Shown here piece after piece: positions 1 to 11,791 of a stretch of DNA of 64,000 nt. This DNA is from Edaphochlamys debaryana (Eukaryota; Chlorophyta; Chlorophyceae; Chlamydomonadales). Every line of letters begins with the position of its first letter. Position 1 is the first letter of the stretch. Made by a program: the position numbers and the translations under genes. The stretch lies in NCBI GenBank assembly GCA_016858145.1, contig JAEHOE010000003.1, positions 2,604,001 through 2,668,000 of the forward strand, in the 5' to 3' direction. Under the pieces are notes generated by a model that was not told the origin of the DNA, made no database searches, and was given only the letters and a program-made list of their open reading frames with translations.

Positions 1-1642
1 GCAAGCCAAAGGTTAACCTGTTACTCATTGCTTGATGCGCAGGGGCTCCCAAGTACAAGGTAAATGTGCGCCTGTGCCTCTACCTGCCGCGCAGATGAAC
101 AAGTGCCCGGCGTTCTGGCTGACAAGGATCTCGTCCTCCAGGGCTGACTCAGGAGCCCCTTTCCCGCCCCAACTGTTCGACGTGATCTTTGCGCCTCGAT
201 CCCTGCGGGCTCGTACACACAGCCGATCAGATGCACAAGCAGGGATGTGTTGCACGTGACTAGCTAGCCTGTTCGGCAACCCATGGTAGCGGTCGCCATG
301 AGATTTCAACCGAGCTCCCGGCTGCTGTGTGCCACGGCCCACCTGCACCATGCCATGCACTCGATAGCTACTGAGACGGGGCCATTGCCCGTTGAGTCAA
401 GGAACTTGCAGGACAGCAGCTTGACGCGCCATGACACTCCCGCAACTCCGATGCCGTTGTTCCCCACACCGCCAACCGTCCCTGCGTTACCGGACAAGGG
501 CATGGGGCGTTGCATGGCTTGTCATTGTTTCACCCGCAGCTCACTTGCATGCGCATCTGCTGCATACTGCTCGATGCTTGCTTCCTACCCGCGCAATGCG
601 TCCTGATGACGTTGGGTTATGGAGCGAGGGTGGAGCAAGGAGGGGGCGGGGAAGCGGGGGCGTGGGGGAGGGGGCATAAAGTTATGTACGGTAGGGCGGG
701 GCGTGAACCCGGTAGGCACGGGCCCCCCTTGAACCTTTCCCTCCGGACGTCTGGAGTCTTACTAAGCTCACCCGTGACCTTCGTCGTCGTTGTCAATGTC
801 AGTGAATCCCGTTTGCATGTCGATCACCTCGCCCAGGTTTGCTGAAAGATCGGGGTGGCTTCCCTGGATGCCGGAGTCAATGATGCACACCTTGACCCTG
901 CACGCAGAAGCACCGGCACGAGCCATCCGGGCAACCAATCAAGCGCAAGAAGCGTCTATGTTGAAGAGGCGCGAGGCTAGCTAAGCAGGCACCGTATCCC
1001 CCGTGCAGCAGAGCGCGTTATGAGCGAGGATGAGAGTCAACCCACGCAACCCACGTTTGCGCGCCCTGGGCTATGTCCCAGGCTTGGGGTGCGCTGATGA
1101 GTTGCATGGCGCCGCTGATTTGCCCCCAGCGTGCGTCATTGGGCGTTGCCATCTTGCTCATTATGTAGTCGGGCTCGGCGTCAAACCCTGGGCGGTGAGG
1201 TAGGGTGTCCGTGCGAGAGGCACTGTGAGGCATGATGTCGTACCCTCGCCGCAACCCGCCGCCGTCTCGCTCGGGGGCACGTGTCAAGTACACCATGCTC
1301 TACGGTACCCTCCGTCTCAACCCGCCGCCGCCGCCAGCTTCGGAACTCACCCTTGGCCTTGAACTCAGCAATAATCTGTTGAAGGTGGGTTGCGTCGTCC
1401 GGCTTGGCGTCGAGCCTGGCTCTGAGCTGTGGTGACACGGCCGGGGTCCCCGACTTGGCTCTGTACCAGCCCATCGCGCCCACCCGCTTCAAGCCAGACG
1501 GGTTGACGCCCATGCCCCCTAGCGTGCTGTTCTCCGAATCGCTGAGGAGAGAGAAGTCGGGAGCTCGGGACCTGGCCCTGGTGCGAGACGGCCTTAGCAG
1601 GAAGCCGGCGTACGCTCCGTAGGTCGTGGGCTTTGGCGGCGG
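1..1642 (-). CDS. Subtilisin-like serine protease (S8), partial, possibly defective
   Basis: Exons from 5' to 3': 1351-1642, 1055-1187, 772-897, 343-481, 84-202; the gene runs off the left edge of the window. The first exon was not found. The 1055-1187 exon carries the end of the propeptide and start of the catalytic domain (EPDYIM, then PNDARWGQISG). The next carries the catalytic Asp in CIIDSG and the catalytic His in DDEGHG. The 343-481 exon has TVGGVGNNGIGVAGVSW, and 84-202 has ITSNSWGG and FICAAG just before the oxyanion-hole Asn. The catalytic Ser is outside the window. Oddity: the usual T-H-V-A-G after GHG is absent and the phases of exons 772-897 and 343-481 do not match, so either a 14-nt microexon was missed or the gene is broken. 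Subtilases of this type are normally secreted or vacuolar. Family assignment is secure; integrity is not. Confidence 0.75.
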
Positions 1643-4600
1643 CTGCATGCATCGGGCAAAATCAAGGGAGGGGGGGCGGTGGGGTGACGGCTTGGGTTGT
1701 GTCAGTACAGGAGGTAGGGGTAGGCTAGGGTGGATGGGATGGTGCGTGTGACTGCAGTAGTGGCGGCAGGGGGGCCCGGGGTGGCGCCTGGCCCCGCCAG
1801 GGGTTGGGGGCACGTGAAGGCACAAGGGGGTTCACACTTGAGATCCAGCGGTTGAGACCTGCAAGAGCTGAGTGTGCGAGGCCCGATGCGACCCCGCAGT
1901 GGTCGTAGACGACAAGGGCTATCACGCCAATGTGCTGCAGCGTTCTGGCTGCAGGGTATGCAGGGCGGGTTGCAAACGAGGTGTTCGACGGTCGAAACCC
2001 GCCAAGGCCCCAGCGCCCCTTTTGTGACTCCGTTCGCCGTCAGACGCATGTAATAGCAATAGTACTATTGCTCCGCTTGCACCGTGGCACCTGGGGAAGC
2101 TTTCCGGGCGGAGCCGCTTCTTCCGTTCGCCCACCTTGTCGGAAAGGTAGCCACCATTTGCCAGCCTTGGCGTTGCAAAGACAACAAGTGCTACGAGAAG
2201 CACAAGCGCTTGCGGCCAGTCGTGCCCCGCCGGCTGATGACGGCGAGGTCGCGGTTCGCCCAACACGCGGGGCGTCCGCATTTCGCCGGTTCTGGTACGT
2301 CTCAGGTCGCCAGCACAGCGTTCAACATGTGCACGAGTATGATGCTTAGTCTCTCGGCACGTCGCGGCAATACGGTCCTGCCCGCGCACTGCCGTACGGC
2401 CTAACACGGGGCCCCATTGAGGCCAGGCCCTCTTGGGGCCCTCAAGGCCAACAGCTGCGCTCGTCACGCGTTCTACAACGCGCGGAATGCTTGTTGTGGC
2501 CGGGGTGGGGTGGACCCCAAGCTACGACCCCAAGGTCGAAGTTGGTCGAAGTGGGGGGCGGGCCCGTGTCAGGCCTACCCTCCATGCACACCGCCATCAG
2601 CACATTCAAGCGCGTCTCGTGAAGCCAACACGTAGCGTTCAGGGGCCGTCATCGACGCGCCACGACGCGCGCCGCACTCGGTTTCAGATATCGCAACGCG
2701 GTCCACCGCCGGGGAGTTTCGTCGCCAACGTTGCACAGCACCCAACGGAGCTAGGAGGGTGCATTGCTGCATCTGCTTCAAGCAAGGTTTCCGCCAGTGA
2801 GCGTCGCACTCGCCGACTCCAGGGCTGTACCCCAAGTACACCGACCGTACCTGGCGGGGGGGATACCCAGGTGCTGCGTGGGCCCGCGTGCGTGACGCTC
2901 GGGAGGTCCATCAGCTCAGGCGGCCCGCTTGCCCCGAAACTGCTGTTGGTCGAGGCAGGGGTTAGGCGGGGATGGCTATGGTTGCATGCTGCGTGTCTGG
3001 AGGCTCCAGACCTCTCTAAAACTCTGGGGGGGTGCCCCCGGGGGGGTGCCCCACTGGGTGGGTGGGATCGGGAGGTGCGGCCCTGGCGTAACCGCGAGCC
3101 GCTGGTCGGTGGAGAGGTTAGCCGCCACAAAGCAAGCCAGATAAGCGTTTCAGCATTACAGAGCGACGCCGTCATGGCCGAGCGGGCCAGCCCCGAGCCC
3201 CCGACATTGCGCTTCTTGAGGCACACCCCGCCGTGGAGGCCCACTCCGGGCCCACGCCACACGAACGGCCCGCCACTCTTACAGATCCTCGCCGCCGAGG
3301 AAGAGGGGATGGATTTGGCAGATGTGGCACCAAGTATGCACCGTGTGCTGATGTGTGCTGCCAATACCCGTACCGCGCAAACGTCGAAGTCTGCTGCCGA
3401 AGGACATGGAACGGATGGGCCCACGCCTGGCCCCAACTTGGCCCATACCTCGCTCCAACCTGGCCCACGCCTGGCCCCAACCGGGCCCACTGGGCCTGGC
3501 CCCCTTCGCGAACAAAGCCAGAGCGGCAAGCAAACGGAGGCCCGCGTTTCCTCCCAGTGCTCTAATAAGTTGCATGAGGATTGTGCACCAAACAGTTCGT
3601 GCGTTTCAGCTCTAAATATCAACCTTACTTCCCACACCTTTGACATTGTTCTTGGGTCCAGGCTGGGATCACAATCCCCGAAAGCAGATCTGCGCATTTG
3701 CATAACTGGAGAGGTCCTGTGAATCCAAACCAAAGGCCGGGCGAGCCGTCGATGCCCCGATTTCCGTACGTACATCATTGCCACACAGCTCCCGCCTAGC
3801 CGTTATTCATGGGCTGCAGCACCAGGAGCTGCGAACCACGCATCGGTCTGCTGACTCTGCTCCCTGCTGTGCGTGCAGGTAGGCCCGATCCAGAACGCCC
3901 AGCGGTGCTGACGCGGCCGCCAACGCCTCCGGACAGGGGCGTTGGGCAGACAACAGCTTGCCGGCCGGCTCCATTCACCCTTCCCGACTCCAAGCTGGTT
4001 TCATCGGCTCCTTCTGGCTTCCAGTGACTGGCAGGAGGCCCTGGCAGCTCTCAGAAGCCTCCAGCCGGCTCCCGGCAACTCCCGGCTAATCGCGAGTGCT
4101 CCTCGGGCCCCCCGGCGGCTGCCGAGGCCCCCCCGGCGGCTCAAACAGCCCCTGACAGCTTGGCGGTTCCTTGCAGCACCTGGCAGATCCTGGCGCCTCC
4201 CGGCTCCAGGCGAAGCTGCCCGCGCTGTCACGCAAGCCGCTTCCTCACGAGGACTGCCGGCACTGCGGCGTCCTGTGCATGCGCAAGAGCCATCGGGAAA
4301 CAGAGGAGGGCGGTTAGGCAAGACGACGCGTAAGCTCCATACTTGCTTTAAGCACAGCATGCGCCTTAACCTTGGCAACGTGCCTACCAGTCAGGAACGC
4401 GTGTAGCCACACCGAGCAAGTTGGGATCGCACGCGCTGAGCACCCTCAGCCCCTCCTTCAAGCGACCACTCACCGTCTCACGCCTGAGGCGCTGGATGCT
4501 GACCTGGCGATGTGGGTCGGGGGCTGCTGCAGCTGGTCAGCGGCTGCGCTGGACAGGGCTGGACTCCGTCCATGGTTTAAATGGCGGGGGTACTGGCAGA

Positions 4601-5017
4601 GCGAACGCTGTTGGCGGAGGTCAGCGGAAGGGTCGCAGCCGTGCAGCAGCGGGACCCGCCGCCCCGGTGCCACTGGCGGACGAGGGGCCTCCACAAGCAC
4701 ATGCGGGCGGTTTGATATGGAGGTACCAGGGTTGAGGCCCGCGCTCACAGCCGTGCCGGGGGAAGGGGCGCGGGCAGCCCTCGCATAGCCGGGCCTCCCG
4801 CACGGTCCTGGCCCTTGAGCAGGCTCAAGCCCTCGGGGCCGTTCGGCGCGCATACCCGGGTGCTCCGGATGCACAACTGCTGCAAGGGCTGCATAGGCTG
4901 GAGAGCTGCTGACCGTGGTGTGGCGGGGTGCGGCCGGCATTCCGGGTTAGCGGGGGTGATGGGGCTGGCATGGTTGGTCGCGGGAAGAGCCCGCGGGCCA
5001 CTCCCTTTCAGACAGTC
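1643..5017. other. Region without a supportable gene
   Basis: It probably includes the promoter and first exon of the leftward protease gene. Overlapping ORFs of 429 residues (2433-3722, plus) and 366 residues (2684-3784, minus) exist, but neither has a recognisable domain, and they mirror each other as expected for GC-rich DNA. A GC-rich minisatellite lies at 3417-3504. Around 4020-4230 the sequence is built from imperfect copies of short CTGGCAGCTCC- and CCCGGC-type words, perhaps a decayed repeat. Confidence 0.5.
3417..3504. repeat. GC-rich minisatellite, CCTGGCCCCAACC/GGCCCA units
   Basis: About four imperfect tandem units alternate CCTGGCCCCAAC or CTCCAACC with TGGCCCAC. Translated, it gives Gly/Pro/Trp-rich nonsense on both strands, which helps create the long unlikely ORFs here. 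Confidence 0.6.
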
Positions 5018-5272
5018 TCAAGGATCCACGCGCTCCTCCTCAACGTAGTCGACGGCCTGGGAGTCCGCTTCGTCCTCCATGACCGCGAAAATGGGCGCAG
5101 GCGGTGAGCGATGCGTTGTGCCCAGCACCGTGATGTCTTTCCTGTGTGCGCTGCTTGGAGGCGGTCCAGGCATAAGCCAGACGCTGACAAAAAGAGCGCC
5201 TAGGAGCATGAGAATGCAAGAGAGGCCCAGGCAGCGCCGGTCCTTTTCCTTCTTGGTGAGCTCTTCGCCCAT
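5018..5272 (-). CDS. Small single-pass membrane protein, unknown function
   Basis: An intronless 84-residue ORF with ATG at 5270-5272 and TGA at 5018. The N-terminus is charged (MGEELTKKEKDRR) and is followed by one strong hydrophobic segment, roughly residues 14-34 (CLGLSCILMLLGALFVSVWL). The rest is hydrophilic and ends in an acidic tail (VEEERVDP). The basic flank before the helix suggests a cytosolic N-terminus or an uncleaved signal anchor. I recognise no family. It might instead be the first exon of a longer gene, but the in-frame stop needs no splicing. The sharp contrast between charged, hydrophobic and acidic parts is why I keep it. Confidence 0.45.
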   Translation of the reverse strand: MGEELTKKEKDRRCLGLSCILMLLGALFVSVWLMPGPPPSSAHRKDITVLGTTHRSPPAPIFAVMEDEADSQAVDYVEEERVDP

Positions 5273-5880
5273 CGTGTGTGCAGTGACGTATGTGGAGTGA
5301 CGTCGCTACCTGGAACTTATGCACCCGGCAATACCCATCCCAACCCACCATCCGCCTTGGCGCACGGCCCTTCCGCCTTGGCGCACGGCCGGCCCCCCCT
5401 TTCCCAGCTACCGACCCACATCGCAGCCCAGACCCGTCACAAGGACACGAAATAGTGCATGGTTCCGACAGATAGGTTTGTCAACTTCGACCGTGTATCC
5501 ATTACCGCTCGTCGCCCCGGCACGCACACGTCCGCAACCACCAACCCGAAGTCAAGCCATGCTTGTTCGGACCCGTCCAGTCAGCCCTCCTGTCAACTCT
5601 GATCCCCAAGCGCACCACGTGCTCATCGAACCTCTCCACCTCGTCCGCCACTTCAGTCCTCACCCCGACACGTCATCGCCCGGCTTGATCCCCTGCGACT
5701 CCATCCCCCCTTCCACACACCGACTCGATCCCTTGGACGAGCCCCTGCGCCCCACACCCAGTTGAGGCTGTTGAGCCCACGGCCCGCAAGGGACTCCACT
5801 GCTCATTACCTCGCCCACAGGCCCACGCAACAACACCGACAAGCTCCATGCCCGCACCCCACGCCTCCAGTCCTAGCCCC
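5273..5880. other. Intergenic: upstream of the small membrane protein, 3' flank of the DUF493 gene
   Basis: No coding region is supported. A 19-bp word, TCCGCCTTGGCGCACGGCC, occurs twice in tandem at 5351-5369 and 5372-5390. The strand is C-rich on plus, which fits a 3' untranslated region of the leftward gene. Confidence 0.4.
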
Positions 5881-7308
5881 CTACAGGTGGAACTTGAGCC
5901 GCTTGTCCAGGCGCATGCGGTTGAAGATCTCAATCACCTGGTCCCGGTGCTGGACCTGCACGGGCCCCACGCGGACCGACCAGTAGTTGCCGCCGCTCGA
6001 GGGCTTGACCTCCACCGGCACGGCCACGGGCTCGGCCGCCCCCGCCGACACCACCTCCTGCACCGCCCGCACCATGCAGTCCCGGAAGTCGTCGGTGCCG
6101 GCGCCCACGGCCGTGAAGAGGCGCTCGCAGGGGTACGTGTTGACCTGGCGTCAGAGGGGGGGCCGCCGAAGCGGAGGAAGTGGAGAGCTAAGTGGGGCGT
6201 AAGGTACAGTGTACGAAGCGGAGAGACCGGGGGGGGCTTAGGATACGGGATGGACGTCCGGGAGAAGGGTAGGCGGGGGTGTGCACGCGCGGGTGCGGGT
6301 GCGGGTGCGTTGCGCGCAGAGGACAAGCGGTCCAGAAAGGCTGGGCTGAGCTATGTCCCTTATGGCTGGCGCATGACCGCTCATTCCATGGCTCCCTCGA
6401 CCCCCGCCCTGATCCTTTGCTTGACCCTTCAGCCCTCCCACTTGACGCCTCGCACCGTGGCTCCGCCCTGCCTTCACACCTTCCACCTTCCACGCCCCTT
6501 TCCATCTTGCATCCCTGCTGCTGCTTTACGGCGCCTGAGACCCCCACGCACCTTGGCATCCACGCGCTTCCAGTCCGCCCAGGGGTCCTCATCCGCAGCC
6601 GCCGCCGCCGGGGCCGGGGCGGCCGCCGCAGCGCTAGCGGGCGAAGGCGCCGCCCTCAGCTTGGCCGCCACCTCTGCAGCGGTGCTGCGGAGGACCTCCG
6701 ACTTGTCTCGTCCGTTCATGGCTGCAGGGAGCACGGGGAAGGGATGTCAGGCCGGGGAACTAGGCAAGGGAACGGCTGAAAGGGAAGAGGCCTGTGGTGG
6801 AGGACAGAAGGCGGACCAGCCGCTAGCCATGCATGGGGCTGGTGAGACACAGCGCTTCTGGGAGGAAGCCGGGAAGTAGTGGGGGTCATGGAGAAAAGGG
6901 AGATCAGGGAAACGCAGCTTACTGCTGCAGGGCGCAGACGAAGCGGCTGGCTGCTACGGGGCTGCCGGCCGAAGGGCGTGGCCGTAGCAGTGCTGCCTGG
7001 GCCCCTTCCGCCCTCCTCCCCTCCCCCGTTCCCCACCACACCCCACATCACGCACCTGGCGCCGCGCGGGTCTTCTGGGCCTTCCTGTCCTGCGGCTTGA
7101 AGCCCTTGCGGAGGGTGCCAAAGCCCTGCCCGGAGCCGCCGCCCCCACCACACGAGAGCTCTTCCCGGCCGCTCGTGCTCGGCGCCGCTGACTCCCCTGC
7201 GGCGCTGTGGGACACGACCAGCGTGCGTCGTGCTACGAATCCGCTATGCAACCGCAGCGCCCGGGCGCTGCTGGCCACGGGCTTGTGCATGTGGAGCGCG
7301 ACTGGCAT
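5881..7308 (-). CDS. DUF493 / YbeD-like protein, predicted plastid-targeted
   Basis: Three exons: 7056-7308, 6552-6721, 5881-6144, with GT-AG introns in frame, giving 228 residues. The last exon holds the DUF493 (UPF0250/YbeD) domain: NTYPCERLFTAVG, then FRDCMVRAVQEVV, then GGNYWSVRVGPVQV and the terminal KRLKFHL. These are hallmarks of the small bacterial ferredoxin-like YbeD fold, found in plants as plastid proteins. The first about 40 residues (MPVALHMHKPVASSARALRL) are rich in Ala, Ser and Arg and lack acids, as in a transit peptide. A Gly-rich linker and a conserved-looking GFGTLRKGFKPQDRKAQK follow. Biochemical function is unknown; bacterial YbeD has been linked to lipoate metabolism only loosely. 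It is divergent from the TPR gene at 7500. Confidence 0.87.
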
Positions 7309-7499
7309 CGTGGGCGACGTCGCTCAAGTACGCGGCGGATTTGGGTGTGTATATGTATAGAGACGTTGTGGCAGTAATGAGACAGATGGTGCAATTGAGC
7401 TTTAGGCGAGCGCTGCAAGTACCGTGCCCATCGCGCTACCGCCCACTGCTAGTCGCCTTGCAGCCAGGTGCATACCAGCGTCAAACACGCTTCACCAAA
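7309..7499. promoter_or_regulatory. Candidate bidirectional promoter, 191 bp between two plastid-protein genes
   Basis: The start codons of the DUF493 gene (7308, minus) and the TPR gene (7500, plus) are only 191 bp apart, so both 5' untranslated regions and core promoters must lie here or overlap the genes. It is locally less GC-rich (around 7345-7400). I saw no clear TATA box. Confidence 0.45.
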
Positions 7500-10315
7500 A
7501 TGGCTGTAGCTGCCCTCGCTTCCCAAGGTGTGACGCCAGTGTGGGCCCGAGGAGGGCGACGGAGGATGGCTCAATCGGCTCCCGCGCCACGCGGCTTCTG
7601 CCCTCGCGCGTCAACTGAGCCCATCGCCGTGTCTCGGTAAGCAATGCGCACTCGGGGGTATGGGTTTGCAGGTCTGGGTGTTGCTCGCTCGCGTGTGGCC
7701 CCCGACAGCCGGGGCGCGTTGGAGGGAAGCGCCCCCTCCGGCCCCTCCCCGCCGTCGCCCGCTTGCCGCTCTCACTCCCCACCCAAACGACTCACGCTCG
7801 CGATTTCACGCCTCTTGCACTTAGTGCCTCTCCTTCTTGCACTTCCCCCATCACCACTCGGCGGCCCACCGCTGCCCCCCAGACGCACCATCAACGCCGG
7901 GGCCATCGGCACGACGGCGCTCCTAGCCGGGATCGCTGCCGTTGGGGGTGTGGCGCTGGCGGCCTCGGCGGCCTCCTCAGCGGGCGCCTCCACCGGAGGT
8001 ACGTGCCTCTCCTACGGGAGCTGCATGCGGGGAGGTGCAGGAGCGGGACCTGTGGAGAATGCGGTGCACGAGGCCACGAGGACGCTGTGCATGTGCGGAT
8101 GTGTGAACAAGTGATCGAGTCAGGCCTGCCAGCCCACCCCCAACGGCACACACGCCGAAGCGCTGCCGACCGCCCGCGCACCCCGCCCTTCCCTCCACAC
8201 ACCGCGTCTCTCCGCTTCTCCCCCCACCCTCCCAGGCGACCCCCGCGCCCTCACCCGCAGCGGCATGGAGAAGTTCCGCCGCAACGAGGTGGAGGCCTCC
8301 GTGGTGGACTTCGACGGAGTCATCGCGGCGGCCCCCTCCATGAAGCCGTGAGGCGGGAGCGGGTGCTGGAAGGAGGGAACAGGAAGGGGGCCTGGGCGGG
8401 AGCCGGGCAGCGTGCAGGGCCGGGGATGATCAGTGTTGGGAAGGCGAAGCGGGGGCTGGTCGCGGACCGCACACCGTACCGGCGTGCGCCTCTCCCTGGG
8501 ACGTCTGATTCCAACAAGCGGTGGGTTGTGCCTGGCCGGCCTCTTCATGCTCAGCGCCTCACTGGTCACTGCCGTACCGTGACCCCTCCCGCACATCTTC
8601 TCTCCCCGCAGCTACATGTGGCAGCGCGGCCTGAGCCTGTACTACCTGGAGCGATACGCCGACGGCGCGGAGCAGTTCCGGGTGGACGTGGCGGTCAACC
8701 CCAACGACACGGGTGGGGGCATGGGGGCATTACAGGGGCTGGGAGTTGCAGAGGAAGGGAAGGCTTGGGGGGCATCCGTGGGTGGGGCACGTCAGGCACA
8801 AGCAAGGAAGGGAGGAGCGCGTCTGGGTGCAAAGCGGGCCGGGGTTGGGGGGGTGTCATGGCAGAATGGGGCCCGGTGCCGTTTGACAGTCCTGAGATGA
8901 TGAGGGACGGTCTGGGTCTCGCGGGTTGGGGGCCAGGAAGCGCATGTGGGTCGAAGGAACGTCGGGGTCGGGTACGTGTGAGGGCGAATACCCGTTGCAT
9001 TAAGACATATAGGGACGGCTTAGGCCTTCTTGTCAGCTGCCTTGTGAGCTGGCCTGGGGTCAAAGGCTTGACCGTCACGAGCAGGCCCCTGGAGGCAACC
9101 CTGCGCCGTTCATTGCTTACCAAGCGCTGAGCCTTGCGGCCCGCCTCACCCAGCGGCACCGTCCACACCGCTCACGCCGCCCCGCTCGGCGCTCCCACCC
9201 CCCGTTCCCGCCCCCCAGAGGAGTCCATCTGGACGTTCCTGTGTGAGGCCCAGATGGTGGGCGCTGAGCAGGCGCGGAAGCAGTTCCTGCAGGTGCGTGC
9301 CGGGGTGGTCGGGCGGGTGGCTGCGGGGACGGGTGAGCATAGGGGACGCGTGAGGGGGCGAGCGGGCTCGCAGGCGCAGTAGCCAGGGCATGCACAGCAG
9401 TGGTTCCTGTGTATGGGCTACCCACACCCTGCACTCAGCCGCTGCACACAGTGCAACCGCACAAGTCAAAGGCTCGTGCCTTCGTCCCGTCAGCAATGGC
9501 TAGCGCACAAGGCACGGACTCATCCTTTCCCGTCATGCTCGCAGGTCGGCCGCGACCCCCGGCCCGTGATGCGTGCGGCGTACGAGTGCTTCCGCACGGG
9601 GGCGCAGCCGGAGGCGGTGAGCCCTTGGGGCGTGGGCGGCAGGGCCAGGGATGGGGGCGTATGCGTGTGCAGCGTCACTGGGCGGATCCGCGTCACCAGC
9701 CCTGGAGCCATGCATGGGTTGGCCGGGGTGCCGCCGTATGGTCCCGTCGTGTGCTGTCTCACATACTGTACGACGTGATGCACTTTCCTTGCCCAGATCC
9801 TGGCCCAGGTGTCGGACAAGGGCGGCCACGACAGCTTCTACGGAAACCTGGTGCGTGCGCGCCAGCGGGTTATGTGTGCCAGCCTTCGCCAAACCACCCA
9901 GAAACTCAATAGCTGGTTGATCGTGGCAGCAGGTGCAAGTAGCGCTCCACCGCTGTGCTGTGTCTTACGGCTCCTCTCCCAACCTTCCCCGCAGTACGTG
10001 GGGCTGTGGCACGAGTCGCACGGCCAGCCCGCGGAGGCGCAGGCGAGTGGGGGCGGGGCAGGCTCGGCGGGGGCGGAGGGCTGATGGAGCGCCGGAGGAG
10101 GGGTGGTTGCAACGGGAGAGCAACTCCCTGGCAAGACGATGCCGCCTGATATTGCCACCGGGCCACACCCACTCGCCCCTTCCCGCGGCCCCCAGGCTGC
10201 CATCACGAAAGCCGTTCGGACCCCCTACGCCCGTCTCAGCGGAGACTACATGGCCTCCCTAGCTCGGGTGCACTGCCTCCGGAGGGGCTGGCCGATTGAC
10301 GGGGAGCAGGCGTGA
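7500..10315 (+). CDS. TPR-like protein predicted to enter the thylakoid lumen
   Basis: Nine exons: 7500-7636, 7883-7998, 8236-8347, 8612-8712, 9219-9292, 9545-9616, 9797-9850, 9995-10042, 10196-10315. All phases agree, giving 277 residues. Residues 1-45 look like a stroma transit peptide. Then SRRTINAG, a hydrophobic stretch (GTTALLAGIAAVGGVALAA) and AxA sites follow, like a twin-arginine lumen signal; the first Arg codon is split by intron 1. The mature part matches a plant/algal TPR-like family: GDPRALTRSGMEKFRRNEVE, YMWQRGLSLYYLERY, GAEQFRVDVAVNPNDTEE, DPRPVMRAAYECF, SGDYMASLARVHCL. Function is unknown; the fold suggests protein binding. Intron 8 starts with GC (CAG/GCGAGT at 10043). The ATG at 7500 is the Met that opens the transit peptide; in-frame Mets further upstream would extend into the divergent promoter. 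Confidence 0.88.
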
Positions 10316-11791
10316 GGCAGGGGCCGCCAGTTTCCAGCTTGTGGGGCAGGAAGCTGTGGGCGGGCGCCCGCGGTGCAAGCATGAGGCCTGCGGAGAGCAC
10401 AGAGCTGGACGTGGCGAAACGGCGCGTGCATGGGCGCAGCATGTGGGCAAAGCAAGCGCGCGGGCAGGTGTGGGCATACGACGCAGGGGGATGATGTTGG
10501 CTGCTGGCTATTGTTATGGTGGTCGGACCCAGTCGAGGACGGAGGGAGGGGGATCCAGATCTGTCGTCTCGTGTGTTGCGGGTCATCAGTGGGTGCTCTG
10601 AGTTCGCTGAGAAAGTGGCCTGGGACAGGATGTTCTGGTGAGTTTTCCAGTGCCGGATGGGGCGGTGTTGCAGGATGAGGAGGGCGGAGGTTCCCGTAGC
10701 CGTAGCTGCGGGTGGGTCCGGCCGGCTATGTCCAGGCCGAGGCGAGTAGACGCCTGACGAGCGCACCACCTCGTGTAGTGCGGGTTCCAACGGATTCATG
10801 GCCGGGTGCGAGCCCGCGTGCCGTGGTGCGGGCTGATGGTGGAGAGGGGTTGAGGGCTGCACGGAGCCACACTCGAACATTGGGCCCCCTGGGGGGGACC
10901 ACGGGGCTCAGCCCTTTTCCTGCCTTCAGGCAGCCACCCTTGTCCAGTGCCGGGCAGCCAATGGGCACGCACGTACCAACGGAGCCTGTAACGCATGTGC
11001 ATTGAATCGATTGCTCCAACCCCTGGTCTCAAGCCTCAACCCCGCCCCTCCGACCGACCTCCAACCTGTCAGCCTCCAGTGAAAGAACGAGCCCCACACA
11101 ATATCCACCACCTTTATGCCAGTTATCTCATGCCATTGGCTACTATAGTACTAGAGCGCGTCCCGACCTGCTGCGCGCCTTCATGACTACGCACCATTCC
11201 AGTCCTCATGGCTTGCCCCCATTTACCGGGAGACACAAGCCCTTCCATACCCCTACCCCGATCCCTTTGGAACCGTCCCTCTTGAGCCCTCCAGCAATGG
11301 CCACCGCGATCAATCTGGAGCCCTCTCTCTACTATATGGTGCACGCCCCTCCGTATCGGGCTCATTGATTTGTCTCATGGCTGATAAATCACACGGGGTC
11401 AACGCCTGGCTGCGTGTGCTTGACGCACGGGCCAGGTCCACAAGCCACTGCCGCTAGATGTAGCCACCCTCCGCCAGCAATTGCACGCACTCCTTTCCGA
11501 CAGCCATGACTGAGGAGGTGATAGGGGGAGGGCGGAGCGTTCGGCGCCGAGGGACAAGGCGCGGACATTAGACAGAAGTGCGGGAAGTGCGCAATCAACT
11601 TGTAGCAGGGGCTCCCCTGATTTGTCGATGGCTGCGTGGCCTCCACGCCGGCCCTTACTGTGTGTGTGGCTAGATCTATCCGCCTCATCACGCCTATGGG
11701 TGTATCCGGGGCTGGATGCAGCTCGCGTGAACCCCCATGGCCAGGGCAACTCACCATGGGTACATGCGGCCCTCTGTGCGTTGGCCCCGCT
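10316..11791. other. Intergenic: convergent 3' ends
   Basis: It holds the 3' untranslated region of the TPR gene, probably to about 11005 after a TGTAA signal at 10987, and the 3' flank of the leftward EGF/discoidin gene. No ORF here has a recognisable domain. Confidence 0.5.
10987..10991 (+). terminator. Putative polyadenylation signal TGTAA of the TPR gene
   Basis: TGTAA is the usual polyadenylation signal of volvocine algae. This copy lies about 670 bp after the TPR stop codon, a common 3' untranslated length for them. Only position and motif support it. Confidence 0.4.

Noticed and set aside
2433..3784. Overlapping 429-residue (+) and 366-residue (-) ORFs
   Set aside because: No family resemblance; they mirror each other over a GC-rich repeat and neither has sensible splice partners.
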